Below are positions 12,201 to 22,052 of a DNA stretch of 59,867 bases, piece by piece. Each line of letters begins with the position of its first letter. The stretch's first letter is position 1. Location of the stretch: the NCBI GenBank assembly GCA_030536315.1, contig JAUNQF010000005.1, positions 1 to 59,867 on the forward strand, given 5' to 3'. The position numbers and the translations under genes are program-made. The notes beneath the pieces were generated by a model, which did not search any database, was not told the origin of the DNA, and saw only the letters and a program-made list of their open reading frames with translations. The DNA comes from Coriobacteriia bacterium. Lineage in GTDB: Bacteria; Actinomycetota; Coriobacteriia; Coriobacteriales; Eggerthellaceae.

Positions 12201-12935
12201 TTAATCGATTTTGTCATCATCAAAATCTGTATCTCCAAAACCAGAGAAATCTTTTTCAGGTTCTGGATTAACTTGAACAGGTTTTGATTCGCTAGTCTTC
12301 GAAGCGCTTGCTTGACTTTTAACTGGAGCATTCTTTGAAGTAGAACCCCCAACAGCCTTTGTAGCATTTGTGGAAGCTGGGGATTTCTTCGCTGATAAGC
12401 CTTCCGATTCATCAAGGCGTTTGTCCATCGCAGTAATAATGTCACGAAGCATAACCTGATATTCTTTTCTGCAAGACTGTTGTTCTTTTTCAAGCTTGTC
12501 AATTTCTTGCATAACTTTTTTCTTTTGAGCATCAGCATCTTTTTCAATGTAGTCAGCCTTGTCATTAGCATCTTTAATGATTTTCTTTGCCTTGTCATTT
12601 GCCTCAGCAACAATTTTTTCAGCTTGACGCTGTGCAACAATTAAGGCTTCCGAAATGGCCTTTCCATCATTAATCTTCTCTGTAACTTCTTTCTTTAACT
12701 TTTCAATTTCAGAACTTTGCTTAGCGATTGTAGCATTAAGTTGAACAACTTCTTCGTTGCTTGCTCCTTCTTTTGCAGATTCCGAAGCACTTTTCTCAAG
12801 CTCTTCAACCTTATCATTTAAAATACCAACCTCTTTAGAAACAGTCTCTAAAAAGATGTCAACCTCTTCAATGCTGTAACCTTTTCGCTCGACTGAAAAA
12901 CTTTGATTGTCAATATCACTCGATGTAATAGCCAT
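12201..12935 (-). CDS. divIVA: DivIVA-domain protein
   Basis: 244 residues: an N-terminal DivIVA membrane-binding motif (FSVERKGYSIEEVDIFLE), a long coiled coil at about 25-165, and a Ser/Ala/Lys-rich disordered tail ending in acidic residues. DivIVA marks curved membrane at poles and septa and recruits growth or division factors. It has no Trp. It sits downstream of ftsZ and sepF, as in many Gram-positives, but has its own candidate promoter. The ribosome binding site is AGAAGGGA. In actinobacteria the homologue (Wag31) drives polar growth; whether that holds here is unknown. Confidence 0.9.
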   Translation of the reverse strand: MAITSSDIDNQSFSVERKGYSIEEVDIFLETVSKEVGILNDKVEELEKSASESAKEGASNEEVVQLNATIAKQSSEIEKLKKEVTEKINDGKAISEALIVAQRQAEKIVAEANDKAKKIIKDANDKADYIEKDADAQKKKVMQEIDKLEKEQQSCRKEYQVMLRDIITAMDKRLDESEGLSAKKSPASTNATKAVGGSTSKNAPVKSQASASKTSESKPVQVNPEPEKDFSGFGDTDFDDDKID

Positions 12936-12967
12936 AATTTGTCCCTTCTATAATTTTTTATGATGTG

Positions 12968-12992
12968 TTGCCTATTATACATAATTAGGCAA
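12968..12992. promoter_or_regulatory. Inverted repeat enclosing the divIVA -10 box
   Basis: TTGCCTA and TAGGCAA form perfect 7-bp arms around an 11-bp centre. The minus-strand TATAAT (12974-12979) overlaps the arm and centre, and a TTGATA lies 15 bp further upstream. This could be an operator over the divIVA promoter or a hairpin at the sepF-divIVA junction. Confidence 0.45.
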
Positions 12993-13003
12993 TTTATCAA
13001 CTG

Positions 13004-13687
13004 TTAATTTTCCACTTTTAAGGCAACGCCTTCCTTTACACACAATAATTTTTCGCGTTGCGAAAGCCCTGGTCCAATTGTAATTACATATGTCTTTTCA
13101 GCATCCAGACTTACATGAGCGCCACACATGCTTGCTGCACCAAATGTAAAATCTAAAAGCCTCTTTGATGTGTCTTCGTTTGTGCCTTTAAGGTATAAAA
13201 CAACCGCACAACCACCTTTTAAGGCAGCACTAATTTCACTTGCGGCAGAATTATAACTTATTGGTTTAATAACTTTAAGTCTACGATTTTGTGCCTGAAC
13301 AGGTGTTGCTTCCTTTTTCGCGCTTGCTTTTTCAGTCTTAACTTCAGGTTTGGACTTCTTTTCATTATTTTTATCATCCGACGTAGATGAAAACAGCGAA
13401 TCAAGACCACTTGAGCGAATCTCTTTGTCTTCGTTTTTCTTATCCTGGGCATTAACATTTTTCATATTTACATTTCCGCCACGATTATCTTTTTGTTGTC
13501 TGGAAAATATCTTATCTGAATTACGAAGACGTTTTTGCCCAGCAATGATAGCTGACCTTGGCTTTGAACTTCCAACTTCTCTTGATTTTACTTCGAAACG
13601 AGAGCCATAAGTATCTCGCGGATCGATTTCAGTCCCGATTCCGTCTGCAGGTAAATTATTATCTTCTTGATAAAAATCCTGCGGCAT
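13004..13687 (-). CDS. sepF: Cell division protein SepF
   Basis: This 227-residue protein has a disordered, charged N-terminal part (1 to about 140) and a C-terminal SepF domain with GCAVVLYLKG and LLDFTFGAASMCGA. SepF bundles FtsZ filaments and tethers them to the membrane through its N-terminal segment. AGAGGAG lies two bases before the ATG, within the short gap after the ftsZ stop, so it is co-transcribed with ftsZ. The linker is longer than in typical homologues of about 150-200 residues. There is no Trp. Confidence 0.92.
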   Translation of the reverse strand: MPQDFYQEDNNLPADGIGTEIDPRDTYGSRFEVKSREVGSSKPRSAIIAGQKRLRNSDKIFSRQQKDNRGGNVNMKNVNAQDKKNEDKEIRSSGLDSLFSSTSDDKNNEKKSKPEVKTEKASAKKEATPVQAQNRRLKVIKPISYNSAASEISAALKGGCAVVLYLKGTNEDTSKRLLDFTFGAASMCGAHVSLDAEKTYVITIGPGLSQREKLLCVKEGVALKVEN

Positions 13688-13699
13688 GGCTCCTCTAAA

Positions 13700-14794
13700 T
13701 TATTCGTCGCGTTTTAGAAAATCCGGAATATACTCTTCGTCTTTTACTTTCGATTCTGGTTCTTGAGCATTAAGTGCAGGTGCTTTGTAAGGATCAACTT
13801 GCTCATTTCCAGAATTAACAACAGTTTGAGTTCTTCTTGGTGTGCCTGTAAAGCCTGTTGCAATAACAGTAATGCGAACGCTATCATCTAAGTTTTCATC
13901 AATAATTTGACCATAGATGATGTTAGCGTTTTCATCAGCACAAGATTCAACTGTCTTAGCTGCTTCGTCAACCTCTGTAAGTGTAAGATCTGGGCCACCG
14001 GCAATGGAGAAAAGAACACGTGTAGCACCACTGATTGAGGTTTCCAAAAGGCTTGAATTTGTTGCTTGTTGAGCAGCTTCCATAGCTCTGTTTTCACCCG
14101 AAGCAATACCAATACCCATCATTGCAGTACCAGCATCCTTCATAACAGTGCGAATGTCAGCAAAGTCAAGGTTAATAAGACCAGGAATTGTAATAAGGTC
14201 AGTAACACCCTGGATACCTTGACGAAGTGTATCATCAGCAATTCTAAATGCATCTACCATGCTTGTCTTTTTCTCGACAATCTCAAGTAATCTATCATTT
14301 GGAATTACAATTAATGTATCAACTTTTTGTGCAAGAAGGTCTATGCCCTGTTCAGCTTGGTTTTTACGAAGACGCCCTTCGAAAGCAAATGGCTTTGTAA
14401 CAATACCAACAGTTAGAGCACCAATTTCTTCACGTGCAATTTCTGCAACAATAGGTGCAGCTCCAGTGCCTGTTCCACCACCTTCGCCAGCTGTAATAAA
14501 TACCATATCAGCTTCTGCTAACGCATCGCGAATCTCTGCACGGCTCTCTTCCGCAGCTTGACAGCCAATTTCTGGATTAGCACCAGCACCCAAACCGCGA
14601 GTTAATTCTTCGCCGATATGAATAACTTTGTCAGCATTTGACATATATAAAGCTTGTCGATCTGTGTTTACAGCGATGAATTCAACACCGCGAACATTGG
14701 CCTCTACCATGCGGTTTATTGCATTTGTACCGCCTCCACCAACGCCAACAACTTTGATTACTGCAAGTCTTTCTTGACCTTTTAGATTAGGCAT
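13700..14794 (-). CDS. ftsZ: Cell division GTPase FtsZ
   Basis: A 364-residue tubulin homologue has the GTP-binding signature [10 protein letters not shown], the T7 loop region [11 protein letters not shown], and a short C-terminal peptide containing IPDFLKRD that binds SepF or other anchors. It polymerises at midcell to form the division ring. ATG 14794 is chosen because GGAGG lies five bases upstream; the in-frame ATG at 14806 precedes that site. It contains no Trp, so it is unaffected by UGA decoding. It heads ftsZ-sepF. Confidence 0.98.
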   Translation of the reverse strand: MPNLKGQERLAVIKVVGVGGGGTNAINRMVEANVRGVEFIAVNTDRQALYMSNADKVIHIGEELTRGLGAGANPEIGCQAAEESRAEIRDALAEADMVFITAGEGGGTGTGAAPIVAEIAREEIGALTVGIVTKPFAFEGRLRKNQAEQGIDLLAQKVDTLIVIPNDRLLEIVEKKTSMVDAFRIADDTLRQGIQGVTDLITIPGLINLDFADIRTVMKDAGTAMMGIGIASGENRAMEAAQQATNSSLLETSISGATRVLFSIAGGPDLTLTEVDEAAKTVESCADENANIIYGQIIDENLDDSVRITVIATGFTGTPRRTQTVVNSGNEQVDPYKAPALNAQEPESKVKDEEYIPDFLKRDE

Positions 14795-14841
14795 AATATC
14801 CTCCATTTTTAAAAAAATAAATGATTCCTACACAGATGCGT

Positions 14842-14870
14842 ATACTACAACATATTAAGTGCGTGTGCAA
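14842..14870 (-). promoter_or_regulatory. Promoter of ftsZ
   Basis: On the minus strand TTGCAC (14865-14870) and TAGTAT (14842-14847) are separated by 17 bp. Transcription should start near 14835, giving a leader of about 40 bases that carries the GGAGG site. Confidence 0.75.
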
Positions 14871-14887
14871 GAAAAAAATAACTTTTT

Positions 14888-14916
14888 TTGGATTTTTTTA
14901 GCATTAGTGGTAAAAT
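14888..14916 (+). promoter_or_regulatory. Promoter of the NlpC/P60 hydrolase gene
   Basis: TTGGAT (14888-14893) and TAAAAT (14911-14916) are 17 bp apart and diverge from the ftsZ promoter. The leader is about 80 bases and contains a GGCGC/GCGCT hairpin before the ribosome binding site. Confidence 0.6.
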
Positions 14917-15003
14917 ATACGATGCTTTATGCGAGTTGCATTAATTCGTATACGGAGACACGGCGCCAAAAGCGCTAAAAAGAAATTTAAAGGAGGTTGT
15001 TAT

Positions 15004-15963
15004 ATGAATGAATTCAATAATAGCGTAAAGCAAAACAAAAATGTTGGTTTTGTTGTCGCAGTAGTTTCTATTGTGACTTTATTTTTGTGCTTATCTTTAA
15101 GTGTTGCTTTAAGTCCAAAAAAAGCAATAGCAGATCCGGACGATTTGCAAGCTACACTTGATCAAACTTCTAATGCTTATTTTGGAGCATTAGCAGCGCA
15201 GGAAGAAGCACAAGCTAAGGTCAACGAAGCTGAAGCGACCATCGCTGAATGCGAAAGGAAAATTCCTATTGTTCAAGGTAAATTATGTACTCGAGCAAAG
15301 AGTATGTATATGAACCAAGGCTTTGGAGAGATTCTTGAGCTTTTAACAGGCGCAACTTCAATTGAAGAATTAGTTAACAATTTGCAATACATTAGTATTG
15401 TCAATAGCAAAGATGCTGCTTTGGTTCAAAGTAGCAAAGACCTTAAAGCTCAAATTGAAAGCGAAAAAGCTTCACTGGATGCAAATCTTGCTGCAGCTAC
15501 AGAGCAAGCTAACCTTGCTGAAGCTGCTTACAACACGGCACAAGCTGCTCTTGCCGAATTTAAATCACGACAAGAACAAGGCGGTGGCGGTGGCGGTGGT
15601 GGATACACACCTACACAACCAGCAGAATATTTAGGTGATGTTGTTGCTACTGCTCGCGCTTGTCTTGGCTACCCATATGTATGAGCTGCTGCGGGACCTT
15701 ATGGTTTTGATTGTAGTGGATTAGTAAGTTGGTGCTACGGTGGTGGTGGAAGCCATATGTTTATTACAGATACATTTATGACGGAAAGTTCAGGTTTCCA
15801 CAGAATTGATGCTTCGCAAGCAGTACCAGGCGATGTTGTTTCCACGTGGTCTCACTGCGGAATCTATATTGGAGGCGGAATGATGATTCATGCACCAACA
15901 GAAGGTGACGTAGTTAGGGAAGCTGGCGTTCAAGGCGGAATGGAATATTTCACAAGACGTTAA
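15004..15963 (+). CDS. Secreted NlpC/P60 peptidoglycan hydrolase
   Basis: 319 residues: a signal or anchor segment (about 15-40, ending near ALSPKKAIA), a long coiled coil (about 42-185), a Gly-rich linker and a C-terminal NlpC/P60 domain. The catalytic Cys is in DCSGLVSW and the His in WSHCGIYIG. It would cleave peptide stems of peptidoglycan, probably at division; the coiled coil resembles PcsB/RipA-type regulation by FtsEX-like partners. A TGA at 15682-15684 encodes the Trp of PYVWAAAG directly before the active site. AAAGGAGG fixes the start at 15004. It is divergent from ftsZ. Confidence 0.92.
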
Positions 15964-15986
15964 GCTATTTTAAGATTTTGCAATTA

Positions 15987-16020
15987 AGAGGTGCTTGAGA
16001 ATTCGGGCGCCTCTTTTTTT
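15987..16020 (+). terminator. Terminator between the NlpC/P60 gene and trpS
   Basis: An 8-bp stem (AGAGGTGC / GCGCCTCT with one G-T pair) and a 12-nt loop are followed by eight T residues. The T run ends on the trpS stop codon, so the hairpin may also serve the convergent operon. Confidence 0.82.
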
Positions 16021-17066
16021 TAATAGGTCATTCCCATAGTTTTGCGAACTTCGTTTAAAGTCTCGTTCGCAATTTCATTAGCGAAGGCATTACCCTCTTC
16101 AAGAATTGCTTTCAACTGAGCTTTATCAGCAAGAAACTTTTCGCGCTTTTCACGTATTGGAGCCAAGAAGGAATTTACGGCTTCGGTGGTATAAGCCTTA
16201 AGCGCTCCACCGCCACCATCGCCAATTTCAGCAGCAATATCCTGAGGGTCCTTACCACTGCAAAGTCCAGCAGTTGTCAAAAGTGCAGATACGCCCTTGC
16301 GCTTCTTCGGATCAAAAGTAATGTTTCTATCACTGTCAGTTTGACTCTTCTTTATAAGCTTGGCAGTTTCATCGGCAGAAAGACGAAGCGAAATCGCATT
16401 GTTGTAAGACTTCGACATTTTTCTGCCATCAAGACCTGGGACTTCGATAGCCTTCGAAAGAATTCCAACAGGCTCTTTGAAAACTTTGCCATATCTATTA
16501 TTAAAGCGACGAGCAATCAAACGCGTTTGCTCGATATGAGGCATTTGATCTTTTCCAACTGGAACAATATCGGCCTTGCAAAACAAGATATCGCAAGCTT
16601 GATGAACTGGATATGTCAAAAGAAGACCAGTAAGCTCGTGTCCCGAAGCCTTCATTTCAGTCTTAACAGTCGGGTTACGAAGCAACTCAGCTTCGCTAAC
16701 GCAACTTAAAAAAGGAAGCATGAGCTGGTTTAGCGCAGGAACAGCACTATGGGCGAAGATCTTCGTCTTTTTAGGATCAATGCCACAGGCCAAATAATCG
16801 GCCAGCATATTGTAAACATATTCTTGAATGTTTTCGGTGCTGTCGCGATCCGTAATGACTTGATAATCAGCAATTAAAACAATAGTTTCCACACCCTTGT
16901 TTTGAAGCTCAACTCTATTCATAATACTTCCGAAGTAATGGCCGATGTGGAGATAGCCAGTAGGTCGGTCACCTGTAAGCATGCGGAATTTGCCAGGATT
17001 TTTATCAATCTCAGCTGCTACTTCGTTGCTCTTTGCTAAATTTGTTTCAAAACTTTTCTCTGACAT
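16020..17066 (-). CDS. trpS: Tryptophanyl-tRNA synthetase
   Basis: This 348-residue class Ic synthetase has the HIGH-type motif YLHIGHYFG and the KMSKS motif GRKMSKS. It charges tRNA-Trp and is central here because both UGG and UGA must be decoded with Trp. The protein itself contains no tryptophan, so its synthesis does not depend on the recoded codon. It lies 12 bp after xseB, at the end of the rnd-xseA-xseB-trpS run. No tRNA-Trp gene is in the window. ATG 17066 has only a weak purine-rich site upstream. Confidence 0.96.
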   Translation of the reverse strand: MSEKSFETNLAKSNEVAAEIDKNPGKFRMLTGDRPTGYLHIGHYFGSIMNRVELQNKGVETIVLIADYQVITDRDSTENIQEYVYNMLADYLACGIDPKKTKIFAHSAVPALNQLMLPFLSCVSEAELLRNPTVKTEMKASGHELTGLLLTYPVHQACDILFCKADIVPVGKDQMPHIEQTRLIARRFNNRYGKVFKEPVGILSKAIEVPGLDGRKMSKSYNNAISLRLSADETAKLIKKSQTDSDRNITFDPKKRKGVSALLTTAGLCSGKDPQDIAAEIGDGGGGALKAYTTEAVNSFLAPIREKREKFLADKAQLKAILEEGNAFANEIANETLNEVRKTMGMTY

Positions 17067-17078
17067 AATTCAATCCTT

Positions 17079-17333
17079 TTAAGACAGCGTTGTATCACGC
17101 TTCTCATCGCTCATATCTTCCGCTTCAATTTTGCCCATAAGCTCCTCAACTTGAACTTGGGCGTTGTTAAGCTCACCCTTTAAATGCGCAAGAAGCTCAA
17201 CTCCAAATTTGTATTTTTCGAGGCTTTCTTCAAGCTCAAGCGTATCGCCTTCCAAAAGAGTAACGGTTTTGTTAAGCTCATCCATCGCCTCGCGAAATGT
17301 CATATCTTTTATATTTTTAGTTTCATTAGCCAT
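17079..17333 (-). CDS. xseB: Exodeoxyribonuclease VII small subunit
   Basis: 84 residues with the family core MTFREAMDELNKTVTLLE and LELEESLEKYKFG; an all-helical subunit that binds XseA and gives the active single-strand exonuclease. GGGAG five bases upstream fixes the ATG at 17333; the upstream in-frame GTG lies within that site. It follows xseA by 15 bp. There is no Trp. Confidence 0.92.
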   Translation of the reverse strand: MANETKNIKDMTFREAMDELNKTVTLLEGDTLELEESLEKYKFGVELLAHLKGELNNAQVQVEELMGKIEAEDMSDEKRDTTLS

Positions 17334-17348
17334 AATTACTCCCACCTA

Positions 17349-18572
17349 TTATATAGAATCTCCATCAAGTTTTTGCGTCCTTTCAACATTTGTGTCTATT
17401 ACGCCATCGGACACGCGAACGCTCATCTTCGCACCTTCGCTTACCTGAGAAATGTTTTTAACAATTTTGCCCTCCGAAGTCTTGGCCGCAGCATAACCAC
17501 GAGACAAAATAACCAACGGAGATTTATCTTGAAGTTTAGCCGCAGCAAGCGAAATTTGATTGTCGTATTTTTTTGAAAGTTCACCCAACATTCTTTGCAA
17601 TTTTTCTTGATTGTAATCAAGAGTTTGAAATTCAGTTTCAAAAAGCTTTGTCCCATCAGCAAAAATAGGACGCGAAGCAATTTGGTTGAGCATCTGCGAT
17701 GTTGCGTTAACTCTTCCAATAATTGAAGTCTTGGCCTTTTCAATGTGGGCAGCAAAGTTCGCAATCAGTTCTTCGGCGTTTATGCTAACGGCTTCGGCTG
17801 CACCTGTTGGAGTGCTCGCGCGAAAGTCGCTAACTAAATCTGCAATCGTCGTGTCTGGCTCGTGTCCAATTCCGGTTACAATTGGCGTTTGAATTTCGGC
17901 GATCTTGAGCGCGAGAGCTTCGTCGTTAAAAGGCATCAAGTCTTCGAAGGAGCCTCCGCCTCGGCATAAAATTATTACATCCACTCCTGCCGAAGACACA
18001 GCATCCAGCGCTTTTATCATATCTGCCGGAGCATTCGCTCCCTCAACTCCAACGCCAGCAAAAACAACATTTGCAAAAGGCATGCGACGTCTAAGCGTTC
18101 GAATTACATCGTGAACAACAGCTCCTCGAGGAGATGTAACCAAACCAATTTTGGCAGGCATGGTTGGAATTGGCAATTTTTTGGAAGGGTCTGTTAAGCC
18201 TTCAGCTTCAAGTTTTTTAGCAAGCTTAGCAACTTGCATACGAAGCTCACCTTCGCCAGCCAAATTTATGGAATCAACATCGAAGTTCATGCGACCCTTC
18301 GCCGCATACAAACTAAACTTTCCAGACACCTCAACAAGAGAACCAACGGCAAGCTCAATACCGGCACTGTCATACTTATTCTTTCACATTAAACACGGAA
18401 GCGCGGACTTCGCATCTTTAATTGTAAAATATACAGCCTTATAACCTCGTTTATCAGAAAGCTCAGAGACTTCGCCAATAATTTTTATGCGAATTGATTC
18501 AAGACCAGTCTTGGCAATTAGAAGCGCATCGCTTACTGAATAATGATCGGGTGTTGCAACTTCATCCGCCAT
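17349..18572 (-). CDS. xseA: Exodeoxyribonuclease VII large subunit
   Basis: This 407-residue catalytic subunit degrades single-stranded DNA from both ends. It has an N-terminal OB fold (IKIIGEVSELSDKRGYKAVYF), a catalytic core with LVTSPRGAVVHDVIRTLRRR, ILCRGGGSFEDLMPFN and GIGHEPDTTIADLVSDFRASTPT, and a C-terminal coiled coil. One TGA (CLMWKNK, at 18382-18384) encodes Trp in the OB fold. Its ATG overlaps the TAA of rnd (TAATG). Confidence 0.95.
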
Positions 18573-19738
18573 TATTTCTTCTCCAGAACAATGTTGCCCT
18601 CATCGAGTCTTAAAGAAATTTTTCCGTTTACCAAATCAATAAGTTCATTCCCTATAAAATCTTTGCGCCAACCTGAAAGTGTGGGAATGCCACTTTTAAC
18701 ACCGTATGCAATTTTTGCGAGATCAGAATTTGAGGTAAGAGTTTGCGGAGCAATGTTGTTTTCTTTCGCCCTGTGCCTTACAAGGGCACACATTAAATCA
18801 ATCTCTGCCTCAACTTCGTTTTTATCAACATCCTCGTTCTTAAAGGAGTATTTGTGCTTTTCTTTAAACGAAGGCAATTCGTCTGGCTTGTAAGCATTTC
18901 CCCTCTTTACAGCATCAATAATGCCACGCGCATCTTCGGTGTTTAAGCTCCCCTTTGCACCTCGCATCGCAAAAAGGTCTTCTATTTTTGTTGGTTGCTG
19001 TTTGCAAATTTGAACAATTTGCTCATCCGAAATTACCCAACGTCGAGGAATATTTCTTCGTATTGCAGCTTTTTCACGTCACGAAGCCAGCTCTCTTGCG
19101 CAAGCAAGTTGCCTGCGAGTCAAAGTTGAAACGCGCTTTAAATGCCAAAATCTATCATCAAGAGAAATCTCATAAGCATCTTTGCCCAGGTATTTAACCT
19201 TAATGTCTTCATAAACTCAATCAAGACGTTTTAGTTGGGTGAGTTTTTTTGCCATAACATAATAAAGTTCAAGCAAGTATTTAACATCATCTTTAGCATA
19301 ACTTAACTGTGACTTCGTAAGAGGTCGAATACTTCAATCAGTATAAGTATCACCCTTTTTAAGTTTGATATTTAAAAGCGCCGAAACCAAATTGCCATAA
19401 CCAATTTGAGATTGAAGCCCCAAAAAGCCAGCAGCAATTTGTGTGTCAAAAACTGGCTCTGGCATTACTCCAACTTCGTGGAGCAAAATTTCTATATCTT
19501 GGCGAGGCGAATGAAACAACTTTACAATTTTTTTATTAGTTAAAAGATTCTTAATTGGTTTAATGTCAACTTCGAAAGGATCAACCAATGAAGTTTTTCC
19601 ATTTATAGCCATTTGTAGCAAGCACAACTTTGGCCAATATGTATTGTCGCGCAAAAATTCCGTGTCGATAGCAACAACTTCCTGCTTGTTTGCTGTTTTT
19701 AGAAATTTCTCGAACTCTTGCTGATCTGTAACATACAT
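18572..19738 (-). CDS. rnd: Ribonuclease D
   Basis: 388 residues: a DEDD 3'-5' exonuclease domain (VAIDTEFLRDNTYWP, FHSPRQDIEIL, YAKDDVKYLLELY) and C-terminal HRDC-type regions. It trims 3' ends of structured RNAs such as tRNA precursors. Three TGA codons are read as Trp (TYTDWSI, RLDWVYED, ASWREK) alongside TGG. It heads the operon rnd-xseA-xseB-trpS. A weak AAAGG lies 11 bases before the ATG. A possible -10 (TATGAT) lies upstream beside the CACAAT palindrome. Confidence 0.92.
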
Positions 19739-19773
19739 AGAAAATTTCGCCTTTCGTCAGTGGGTTATCATAT

Positions 19774-19790
19774 CACAATCTATCATTGTG
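19774..19790. promoter_or_regulatory. Palindrome between rnd and the lipid kinase gene
   Basis: CACAAT-N5-ATTGTG is a perfect 6-bp-arm palindrome in the divergent intergenic region, next to the presumed rnd -10. It could be a binding site for a dimeric regulator; the regulator is unknown. Confidence 0.35.
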
Positions 19791-19840
19791 CGATTGTTAT
19801 TTTCGGCAAAATAAATATGAGTTGTTGTATTATAGGCGCT

Positions 19841-20755
19841 ATGAAATTGCTCATTATCAACAATCTAAATTCTGGTTATGGCGAAGGATCTGTTTATGAT
19901 TTTATGCGTGCCTTTGCAAGAGAAAATGACGAACTTGTTGTTCGCAATGTAATTCACACAACGGATATGATTCGTCATCTTCGCGATGCTGATCAATTTG
20001 ATATGGTTGTGGCTGCTGGCGATGATGACACAATTTCAAAAATCAGTTTCTTTTTGGCTGACACGCAAATTCCAATTTTGCCCTACCCTTCAGGCACTGC
20101 AAATTTAATTGCACAAAATTTGTTTTTACCAAACGAACCTCATGCGTTGGCGAAGCTTGCTCGCGAATGCAAAACTCTTGACTTCGATGTTGGGCAACTA
20201 ACCGTTGATGGTAAAAATTGAGGATTTGGATGCAATGCAGGAGCTGGATACAGTACAAAAATTAGCAAAGAAGCAATGGCAACACGAAAATCTCTTGGGC
20301 CTTTTGCTTATATTGGAGCAGCACTTACAAACTTTAAGCCTCAACTTTCACAATTTGAAATTGAACTCAAAGACAAAACAATAAAGACCGAAGGCGTGGG
20401 AGTGATGCTTCTAAACTTCGCCAAGATTGGCCTAGACTTATCTGTTGCGCATAATAACAGACCTCGTGATGGTAAATTTGAAGTTGTAATTTTAAAAGGT
20501 AAAACTGCTCTTAAATATGTTCCAGCGCTTACAGCTGCTGCTCTTGATAGAGCTATTGAATTTCCTGACCGAAGCGATGCATTAGAAATTCATATTTCAA
20601 GCTACGTAAAAGTTACAGCAGATCCTGCAATGGAAATTCAAATAGATGGAAAAGCAATTAGCATAAACACTCCTTTTGAAGCAAAAGTACTAAAGCATGG
20701 AGTAAAATACGTTGTTGACGATGAATGCCTAAAAAACTATTCAGAAACGGAATAG
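19841..20755 (+). CDS. Diacylglycerol kinase-like lipid kinase
   Basis: 304 residues of the DAGK catalytic-domain/YegS-BmrU fold, with LPYPSGTANLIAQNL and GFGCNAGAGYSTKISKEAM. Members phosphorylate diacylglycerol or related lipids. The usual GGDGT nucleotide motif reads AGDDDT, so either the subfamily differs or activity is altered. One TGA is Trp (GKNWGFGC). There is no ribosome binding site; TATTAT (19828-19833) lies seven bases before the ATG, which suggests a leaderless mRNA. An in-frame ATG at 19817 would overlap that promoter. The next gene follows closely and is probably co-transcribed. Confidence 0.8.
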
Positions 20756-20764
20756 GAGCCCTCG

Positions 20765-21868
20765 ATGACTAAAACAAATAAGAGTATTTTTAAAACTCTT
20801 GGAAAAATCTTTAAAGTTATTCTTGTAACAGTTGTTGTATTTGTCACAGTCAATATTGTTTATTTAATTTTTGAATATAAACGAATTCCAGACAACCAAG
20901 AGCTTGACATTAATCTTGCAAAAGATTTCAATTCTGAAACGTGAGTTGTCGATTCGGCAAAAGAATATAAAGCAATTTCATACAACATTGGTTTTTGCGC
21001 ATATCTACCAGACTTCACTTTTTTTATGGATGGAGGAAGCCAAAGCTGGGCCAAGTCCGAAGAATCTGTCCGTGAAACAGCAGATAATATAGCAGGACTT
21101 TTGAACGAAGAAAATGCAGATTTTGTTTCAATTCAAGAGGCAGACTCAGACTCAACAAGGACTTATCATGTTGACGAAACGAAGTTGCTTCGTCAAAATT
21201 TGCCTCAATATTACAATGTAAGTGCATGTTGTTTTGATAGTCCATTTTTGTTTTGGCCAATTTGGCAACCTCATGGAGAATCAACTTCAAACCTAATGAC
21301 ACTTAGCAAATACCTTCCAAAAAACAATGCAATAAGACGTCAGTTCCCGGTTGATAACAGTTTTACAAAAATTTTAGATTATGACAGGTGCTATTCTGTT
21401 GTTCGCTATCCTACTTCCAATGGCAAGGAACTTGTTTGATACACAACTCATATGTCAGCTTATTCGCAAGACCCAAGCACTGCTGAAAATCAAATTAAAC
21501 AAATCACCGAAGACATGCAAAACGAGTTTGCCAAAGGCAACTATTGTATTTGCGGCGCAGACTTCAACAAGCAATTGGTTGACAACCCAGAAAATTATTT
21601 CCCTCAAGAAAAAGTTTACGTTATGAAAAACTTCCCTCTGGAATTTTTAGACGGAACAAATATTAAGGTTGTATCGCCTTTTAATCCAGATTACCCTGTT
21701 GGAAGCTGTCGTGATGCCGGCAAAGTTTGAAACGAAAAAGATCCTGTTTGCAACATCGATGGATTCTTGGTCTCTTCAAATGTTCAAGTCCTAACAAGCG
21801 ATGTAATTGATGCAGACTTCCAATATTCAGACCACAACCCAGTTTACATGACCTTTAGATTAATTTAG
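20765..21868 (+). CDS. Membrane-anchored endonuclease/exonuclease/phosphatase (EEP) family protein
   Basis: 367 residues: one N-terminal TM (about 14-36) and then an extracytoplasmic EEP domain. AISYNIGF, SIQEAD (metal-binding Glu), ICGADFNKQL (catalytic Asp/Asn) and YSDHNPVYM (terminal Asp-His) are all present. The family includes nucleases, sphingomyelinases and inositol phosphatases. The external location and the neighbouring lipid kinase suggest a lipid or phosphodiester substrate, by inference. Three TGA codons are read as Trp. AGGAG lies 6 bases upstream. The stop is four bases before the CCA of the convergent tRNA-Val. Confidence 0.85.
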
Positions 21869-21875
21869 AGAGTGG

Positions 21876-21947
21876 TGGGCGATGATGGTCTCGAACCAAC
21901 GGCCTCTTGCGTGTCGAGCAAGCGCTCTCCCCCTGAGCTAATCGCCC
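21876..21947 (-). tRNA. tRNA-Val(GAC), with atypical loop
   Basis: This 72-nt tRNA has acceptor GGGCGAT/ATCGCCC, D-stem GCTC/GAGC, anticodon arm CTTGC-TCGACAC-GCAAG and an encoded CCA (21873-21875). The anticodon is GAC. Position 33 appears to be C instead of the nearly invariant U, and the T-stem GTTGG/CCATC has a U-U mismatch. It may be a weak or specialised tRNA. Confidence 0.82.
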
Positions 21948-22014
21948 ACAAATGCGAGTGCCTATTTTAACACAAACATTTAAAACATAAATATTATTTT
22001 AGTGAAAATAATTC

Positions 22015-22042
22015 TTGCAATTATAAGCAACTTTGGTATCAT
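22015..22042 (+). promoter_or_regulatory. Promoter of the tRNA-Gly/tRNA-Cys genes
   Basis: TTGCAA (22015-22020) and TATCAT (22037-22042) are 16 bp apart, placing the start a few bases before tRNA-Gly. The downstream transporter operon may also be read from here. Confidence 0.6.
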
Positions 22043-22052
22043 ATGCTCTCAC

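Noticed and set aside
14922-14978. Possible 18-codon leader peptide just after the NlpC/P60 promoter
   Set aside because: It has no recognisable regulatory content, and only its distance from the -10 supports it.
14929-15003. In-frame upstream start of the NlpC/P60 gene giving an N-terminus (IRIRRHGAK) like ribosomal protein S16
   Set aside because: The match is short and the strong AAAGGAGG site directly precedes ATG 15004. It would also put a basic extension before the signal peptide. It is probably chance.
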